A DNA stretch of 64,000 nucleotides from Calditrichia bacterium. Its GTDB lineage: Bacteria > Calditrichota > Calditrichia > RBG-13-44-9 > J075. The stretch covers positions 124,001-188,000 of the forward strand of contig JANQRS010000021.1 in assembly GCA_028284445.1 (NCBI GenBank), written 5' to 3'. Positions within the stretch are counted from its first letter, which is position 1, and each line of letters begins with the position of its first letter. Positions 59,741 through 64,000 of this stretch are shown piece by piece. Made by a program: the position numbers and the translations under genes. The notes under the pieces were generated by a model. The model was not told where the DNA came from, did no database searches, and saw only the letters and a program-made list of their open reading frames with translations.

Positions 59741-59953
59741 ATGTCAGATCGAGTAAACGGATTGGTGAAATGGTTTAATGATAGCAAAGGATTTGGATTC
59801 ATCTCATATGATGAAGGCGAAGATCTCTTTGTACACTTTAGCTCTATTCGTGAAAACGGCGGTTTTCGTTCCCTCGCCGAGGGACAGGAAGTTGAATTCA
59901 CGATTGGTGAAGGCAAGAAGGGTCTTCAAGCTCAAGATGTTGTAGTACTTTAA
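59741..59953 (+). CDS. Cold-shock-domain protein (plus copy)
   Basis: This 70-residue CspA-family protein has the standard motifs [14 protein letters not shown] and [14 protein letters not shown] lies 8 bases before the ATG, at the end of a long T-rich leader. It acts as an RNA chaperone or transcript anti-terminator in the cytoplasm. It is followed by a terminator and then the plus-strand RRM gene, so its transcript may end before that gene. Confidence 0.96.
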   Translation: MSDRVNGLVKWFNDSKGFGFISYDEGEDLFVHFSSIRENGGFRSLAEGQEVEFTIGEGKKGLQAQDVVVL

Positions 59954-60080
59954 AGTAATTACAACTTCTGGTGGATTGAAAAAGAACAATCATGTTTATG
60001 GCTATTTATTTCATTGCTTTACGTCATTTTTCATCAATCCAAATACAGTTAGAAAACTGAGTAAACCACAAGCGATTTTT

Positions 60081-60119
60081 AACAAAAAGGCGACGCTCAC
60101 CGGTGTCGCCTTTTTTGTT
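60081..60119 (+). terminator. Intrinsic terminator between csp and RRM genes
   Basis: AAAAAGGCGAC pairs with GTCGCCTTTTT across a 9-base loop, and six T's end the hairpin. The A-rich left side makes it usable from both strands. Confidence 0.9.
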
Positions 60120-60150
60120 AATAGTTGAAAATCATGGAAAGGATTAACGA

Positions 60151-60444
60151 ATGGACCTTTATGTCGGCAATTTAGCACAGGAAGTTACGGAGGATGACCT
60201 AAGAAAAGCCTTTGAAGGTTTTGGAAGCGTGGAATCTGTCCGTGTTATCAAGGATAAACTTAACAATTTACCAAAAGGATTTGCATTTGTACAAATGGAC
60301 GCAAATGCAGAAGCTCAAGCCGCAATTGAGGCATTAGATGGCAGTGAGCTAAAAGGAAAATCTATCGTTGTCAATGAAGCTCGTCCCCGATCGAACAAAG
60401 GCCCCAGAGGTAGAGGAAGCAACGGAGGAGGTCGAAGTTGGTAA
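60151..60444 (+). CDS. RRM RNA-binding protein (plus copy)
   Basis: This 97-residue single RRM has RNP2 LYVGNL and RNP1 KGFAFVQM, and a Gly/Arg-rich tail (RGRGSNGGGRSW). AAAGGA precedes the ATG. Sequence and length agree with the minus-strand copy (EDDLR.AFEGFG.VESV..IKDK, AEAQAAI, SELKG..IVVNEAR). The two are therefore paralogues arisen with their csp neighbours. Confidence 0.95.
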   Translation: MDLYVGNLAQEVTEDDLRKAFEGFGSVESVRVIKDKLNNLPKGFAFVQMDANAEAQAAIEALDGSELKGKSIVVNEARPRSNKGPRGRGSNGGGRSW

Positions 60445-60474
60445 TGATCATTCCGTTACCAGACATTGAGCATT

Positions 60475-60792
60475 ATGATAATTAAAATCGAAGGAATTTG
60501 GGCAACCAAGGAAATATTCCTTGATGGTAAACAACTAACACCGGGAAAAAGTTTGAAATTACTTGATCTCGGCCAAGTAGGTTTTTCATGGGGAAGCGTA
60601 AGTCCCAAATCAAAACAATTAGCATTGGCAATACTTCTTGAGTGTACACCGATAGAAGTGGCGATTTCTATGTACCAAGATTTTGAAATGAATGTATTGG
60701 CTAAATTGCCAATGGCAGACTTTGTGTTCAACTTGAATATCGGTGAATCAGGCAGCATATCTCAATATCGAAATGGGAAATATACAGGCTAA
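60475..60792 (+). CDS. DUF6166-like small protein
   Basis: This protein of about 105 residues has the pattern FSWGSVSPKSKQLALAILLECT...AISMYQDFEMNVLAKLPMADF. It recalls the DUF6166 family ('F.WGY.GSGP.QLALAILL....D...A...Y..F....VA.LP...'), found on plasmids and near mobile DNA. The function is unknown. It begins 31 bases after the RRM gene, so it may share its transcript. The ribosome site is weak. Confidence 0.6.
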   Translation: MIIKIEGIWATKEIFLDGKQLTPGKSLKLLDLGQVGFSWGSVSPKSKQLALAILLECTPIEVAISMYQDFEMNVLAKLPMADFVFNLNIGESGSISQYRNGKYTG

Positions 60793-61205
60793 TGTATACC
60801 AATATGACTATTACAAAGCACCATTTGGAAAAGTTCTTCTTCTCAATGACAAGAAAAACGAAATGAAGAAGACAATCACCCTCCACTTGAACGCAAGCCT
60901 TTATGCTTCAGTACCAATAATGATAGCCTTTGCGTCTGATTTGGGAGCCCAACCTCCTGTATTTTCAGGTCGTAAGAGGCCCCATAGTATTGGCACCTGA
61001 TTCGACCAAAAAAGTTCGAAATGAGTCCATAAACGGAGCATCGAAGCGCTAAATTCATCTAATTATGGATGTAGCACCGGCATCCACTCACTCACCTCCA
61101 GACTTGTTATTACATAATAGATAGGCTATATTTAGTCTTCCTATATATTTGCAAAATACGGATTTAAAAACCCCTTTCAGCAGCGATCAACACGGAGGAA
61201 GATGT
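60793..61205. other. Gene-free interval
   Basis: A short frame (60743-61000) overlaps the previous gene and lacks a ribosome site of its own, so it is not called. I see no repeat or hairpin of note. Base composition changes from AT-rich to GC-richer at its right end. Confidence 0.5.
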
Positions 61206-62927
61206 ATGTCCAGGGCTGAACGAATCTCAAGGGCTACCGACCAGCCTAAATCAGCAAGGTCAGGAAAACGAGGCCGTTCCGGGCGAAACCACAGCCAGCA
61301 CCGCATTCATGATCTGCACCCCATTATTGGCAATCGCGCCGTGCAGCGGCTGGTCAATGCTGCAGCAGATCAGGCAGCCGGTCCGACAACACACCGCCGC
61401 CCTCACTCCGCTAATTTCCCCCTGACCTCTACGCCGGGACCGTTGCTTCAACGAGAAGGATCGCGTGACGCGTTTCCGTGGGTCGGCGAAATTACCGGGA
61501 CCTGGTCGGCCGCCTTGCGCAAAACGCCTCTCAAGAGCCCGGATGATCCACACGGCAATACCATCTTTGACTTACCGAGAGGCAGCAAGGTAACCGTTAC
61601 CGGCCGTAAAGGCGGCTGGCTGCACGCTTCTGTGAAGATCAATGGTGTGGAAACCAGCGGATACATATCCCGGGAGCTAGTGAAATATGTGCAGGCATCC
61701 GTTCTGCAATTGGACCCCATCGAAATTGAAGTTAAGATCCCTTCTGTCCCGGAAGCTTTGGTGACGCTCAAGCAGGCGGAAATCGAGAAGGCCCGGGCCG
61801 GGAAGGGCTATGCGCCGGATAAGGCGCAGGAAACCGAAATTGGCCTGGCAATGTCTGTCTTGAAACACACTGGCAAATATACTGTAAATCCACAGACCTT
61901 CCGGGTGGGTTTTGTAGAAACCGCCGGCACGCGCGTCGAGATTAGCACCATCGAAGATTTTATTCTATTTGTCGAACAGGTCGAACAGCAGCACCCTTCA
62001 GCATCTCCGGCGGAGATTGCCAGCGAAATCAGGCAACTTTGGTTTTCTGATGCCAATTGGGAGATTCTGGTTTCCAGTGAAGGCATCAAAGAGGACGGCA
62101 AACACGTCAATATTGAAGACAAACCGGACCCTATGGCCGAACGCTTCAATATGGATGCCCTGGCGCCAAGAAAAGGGGGCAAGAGACTGACCACGGCACT
62201 TGGGGAGGTAGATATTGGACACGTTATGGCAGGTATTGACTCATCACTAAGCCCGTTTCCGCAGACCTTCCCTGAGGAGCACCTGGAAACCCGCGGCCAC
62301 AATGACAGCAACGCGAAACTCAAACATAAAACCCTCAAGGAGGCCAGCGGCGGGGATTCAAGGGATTTTACGACCTGGTCGGGAGATTTAGGACAAGCTT
62401 ATGCCGAATTTCTGGTTGCCCGCTTTGTAAAAGAGGATAAAACGGCCGCACTGGCCGATTTTATGAAAGAAAAAGCGCCTCCGGCTGAATTATTGGGCGA
62501 CATTCATGGCTTCATCGCTGTGCAAACCTGGAAAGACATTCCCGAATCGGGGCGCCCGGCGGGCGGATCATTAAAGATATCGAATGTCCTGCGGGAATTG
62601 TATTTGGTTCAAAGCGCAGGGAAGAAGACCTACCGTCAATACGTTGAGAAAGTTTCGGGAAAACCCGGTGGTGAGCTGCGCCCCTTTATTTTTGAACGCT
62701 CCCGGGCCTTTGCGCGTCCCTGGTTTGCAAAAAAGGCCCGGGAAGCCGCATTTGGTCTCGGGAGAAAAACCTGGTTCGGCGCATTCACAAAAGAGTCTGC
62801 CCTGCAAGAATGGATGGAAGAATTTGACCGTGTTCACGGCGTGCAGGAGGCCAGTTCTGACAAAGCAAACAAACTAGGGAAAGCCGTGGACGAATTCATC
62901 GACATGTTAGGAAAGGCCGTGAAGTAG
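61206..62927 (+). CDS. Candidate contractile-injection-system (eCIS-type) cargo protein
   Basis: This 573-residue protein starts at ATG 61206 after GGAGGA. There is no signal peptide. The basic N-terminus contains IGNRAVQRLV (41-50), the short motif that precedes many DUF4157-associated and eCIS-linked proteins. Residues of about 96-163 look like a bacterial SH3 fold (LRKTPLKS...FDLPRGSKVTVTGRKGGWLHASV...GYISRELV). The middle holds GEVDIGHVMAGIDSSLSP (333-350) and DFTTWSGDLGQAYAEFL (387-403), a pattern I associate with eCIS-linked proteins. The C-terminus (410-573) is helical and unassigned. No structural eCIS gene is in the window. An SH3-bearing toxin or wall-active protein is the main alternative. 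Confidence 0.6.
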   Translation: MSRAERISRATDQPKSARSGKRGRSGRNHSQHRIHDLHPIIGNRAVQRLVNAAADQAAGPTTHRRPHSANFPLTSTPGPLLQREGSRDAFPWVGEITGTWSAALRKTPLKSPDDPHGNTIFDLPRGSKVTVTGRKGGWLHASVKINGVETSGYISRELVKYVQASVLQLDPIEIEVKIPSVPEALVTLKQAEIEKARAGKGYAPDKAQETEIGLAMSVLKHTGKYTVNPQTFRVGFVETAGTRVEISTIEDFILFVEQVEQQHPSASPAEIASEIRQLWFSDANWEILVSSEGIKEDGKHVNIEDKPDPMAERFNMDALAPRKGGKRLTTALGEVDIGHVMAGIDSSLSPFPQTFPEEHLETRGHNDSNAKLKHKTLKEASGGDSRDFTTWSGDLGQAYAEFLVARFVKEDKTAALADFMKEKAPPAELLGDIHGFIAVQTWKDIPESGRPAGGSLKISNVLRELYLVQSAGKKTYRQYVEKVSGKPGGELRPFIFERSRAFARPWFAKKAREAAFGLGRKTWFGAFTKESALQEWMEEFDRVHGVQEASSDKANKLGKAVDEFIDMLGKAVK

Positions 62928-63021
62928 AGAATCTGCAAAAGATGCCTGCTGTATGAAGCCAGATTCAAAAATTGCGTTTTTCTTCACCAGAAAAGCTCAT
63001 GAAGCTTCCCGCTTGGCTGCT

Positions 63022-63663
63022 TCAATTCGAATGAATTCCGGCAGGTATACAAACCTCTTCGATCAAAGCCTTTTCTACACTTTTATATTTCCTGGCATTG
63101 CTATTATAGCCCTTTGGCGTGGCCAAACCAATCGATTTGAAAACATTGCCAAGTCGTGAATCAAAAGCAATGACGTGCTGAACAATTCCCAGGGCGATGG
63201 CAAAGTCCCGCGCACTTTTGTGACTAAAATACTTCAAATCACGCGCCAGTTGAGCAACCTTGTCCGCATCCTCCGGCAAAGCAACGATATGTTCTACATA
63301 ATTTGAGGGTCTGGTATAGTGGGAGACAAGAAAATCAAGGTTATGCAGATAGGCATCCAGGGCCTTGTTTTTAAATCGTACGCCAGTTTCGGCAATGACC
63401 TCTGCCAGCAAGCCCTCAACGTCGGCTCGATCCTGAATCTGCGTCAGCCTCTCATAGGCAATCTTGCGGTGCAATAACTTGTTCTGTTCAAGCTTGACAC
63501 CCGGCAATGAATTACCAACCTCCGCAATTTGAGTGACAATCTTGATCCAGATGTCATTATCCGTCCAGGATCGCCAGCGATCCATTTCCGGATACGCCGT
63601 CGAGCCTTTAAATTTTTCAATTATTAGAGCGAACAAAGACAATTGATAATCGGTGATCTGCAT
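63022..63663 (-). CDS. HhH-GPD-like (DNA glycosylase-fold) protein
   Basis: This 213-residue all-helical protein has the segment LKYFSHKSARDFAIALGIVQHVIAFDSRLGNVF. Its Lys149 and Asp168 sit where OGG-type glycosylases place the catalytic Lys and Asp (K.A..FL...G ... D.HV). The hairpin is less glycine-rich than usual, so assignment is tentative. It would excise damaged or modified bases. It lies 5 bases behind the gene cut by the right edge, with GAGGG before its ATG, so both belong to one operon. Confidence 0.55.
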   Translation of the reverse strand: MQITDYQLSLFALIIEKFKGSTAYPEMDRWRSWTDNDIWIKIVTQIAEVGNSLPGVKLEQNKLLHRKIAYERLTQIQDRADVEGLLAEVIAETGVRFKNKALDAYLHNLDFLVSHYTRPSNYVEHIVALPEDADKVAQLARDLKYFSHKSARDFAIALGIVQHVIAFDSRLGNVFKSIGLATPKGYNSNARKYKSVEKALIEEVCIPAGIHSN

Positions 63664-63668
63664 GTTTG

Positions 63669-64000
63669 TTAAACCCTCTTTTTGGCCAAGACCACTCCTG
63701 GATAAATGTATCCATTACCCCCTTCCAGCATTTTGGTCTCTTCAGGAAAGCACCAGGCAAACGCGTCCAGTTGTTCTTTTCCCAATCTATTAAGATACTC
63801 TTCAAGCTGCGCATCGATATGTTGGGCTTTCCTTCTGAGGATGTGAGGAACCAGAAAAGCGATTCCCAGCTTGCAAACGGCTTCAACTTCGCAACGTTTT
63901 ATGTCAGCAACTGCTTCATCAATTGCTTTTAAACTGTTCTCCAACGCCAGCCTTCCACCGAGATTTATCCATCCCTGCTTGGCTTCGATCCAAAACTCTG
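63669..64000 (-). CDS. C-terminal part of an unknown protein, possible nuclease (cut by window edge)
   Basis: The frame is open from the right edge to the stop at 63669 (110 codons). It begins EFWIEAKQGWINLGGRL. The ExK in a strand-like context recalls the end of a PD-(D/E)XK nuclease core, followed by a helical C-terminus (LEEYLNRLGKEQLDAFAW) and GGNGYIYPGVVLAKKRV. The N-terminal part, where the Asp would be, is outside the window. Nuclease identity is therefore a guess, helped by the adjacent glycosylase-like gene. Confidence 0.55.
   Translation of the reverse strand, partial: EFWIEAKQGWINLGGRLALENSLKAIDEAVADIKRCEVEAVCKLGIAFLVPHILRRKAQHIDAQLEEYLNRLGKEQLDAFAWCFPEETKMLEGGNGYIYPGVVLAKKRV

Noticed and set aside
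60743..61000. An 85-codon plus-strand frame
   Set aside because: It overlaps the DUF6166-like gene, has no ribosome site and no recognisable pattern.

Overview
The window looks like a chromosomal segment of a Gram-negative bacterium of the FCB superphylum, near Calditrichota, KSB1 or similar lineages. This is inferred from gene content and was not tested by phylogeny. Three things point there: two secreted proteins end in the 'NYPNPFN ... G.Y..R' C-terminal sorting domain typical of these phyla; there are many lipoproteins and outer-membrane beta-barrels; and there is a short region-1.1-less RpoD-type sigma factor. The one clear promoter, in front of tRNA-Asn, is a canonical TTGACT-N17-TATAAT. 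Base composition is near 50% GC, except for a visibly AT-richer stretch at about 56.7-61.1 kb. No insertion sequences, CRISPR arrays or rRNA genes were found.

Layout. 0-6.1 kb: pbpC (cut by the left edge) and its alpha-2-macroglobulin partner, followed by an M42 aminopeptidase. 7.5-11.5 kb: a secreted FG-GAP protein, a HAL2-type nucleotidase and a phosphodiesterase-like protein. 11.5-14.5 kb: a minus-strand operon for acyl-CoA or ketone metabolism (MaoC, enoyl-CoA hydratase, two SDRs). 14.7-16.4 kb: a secreted parallel beta-helix protein. 16.68-16.90 kb: a candidate CsrA-sequestering small RNA. 17-27 kb: cell-wall genes (M23-PEGA, RlpA-like, MltD-like) mixed with ArfB, an FHA-GAF sensor and an unusual Rho. 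27.3-29 kb: an ECF sigma, a membrane anti-sigma and a tiny Cys-rich exported peptide. 29.6-34.7 kb: a FemAB/BcsL-type acyltransferase, a metallopeptidase/beta-propeller/barrel protein and an NlpC/P60 lipoprotein. 35-46 kb: housekeeping genes (serC, PduO-type ATR, DoxX, TPR, PQQ-propeller, NnrE, MFS, threonine dehydratase) and a lipoprotein. 46-51 kb: a SulP transporter and the homogentisate pair fahA-hmgA. 51-56.3 kb: a two-gene module encoding a triple caspase-fold protein and a TPR partner. 56.5 kb: tRNA-Asn. 56.8-60.8 kb: an RNA-binding-protein island (KH, sigma, two RRM, two cold-shock proteins). 61.2-64 kb: a candidate contractile-injection-system cargo protein, a HhH-GPD-like protein and a cut gene that may be a nuclease.

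Two observations stand out. First, the minus-strand RNA at 16677-16900 carries five GGA motifs. Three lie in well-formed hairpin loops, and one is an exact match to the CsrA SELEX consensus. A 9-bp closing helix encloses three of them, and an intrinsic terminator follows. This is the architecture of CsrB/RsmZ sponge RNAs. Second, the two cold-shock/RRM gene pairs are mirror images around one point (59526.5). A 17-bp conserved block lies exactly 86 bases from each csp start codon, so this is an ancient inverted duplication with a conserved leader element.

Two repeat families are scattered between genes: nine 40-50 bp CCCC-rich palindromes, and several arrays built from 7-base units. All product names come from reading motifs by eye; no database search was run.
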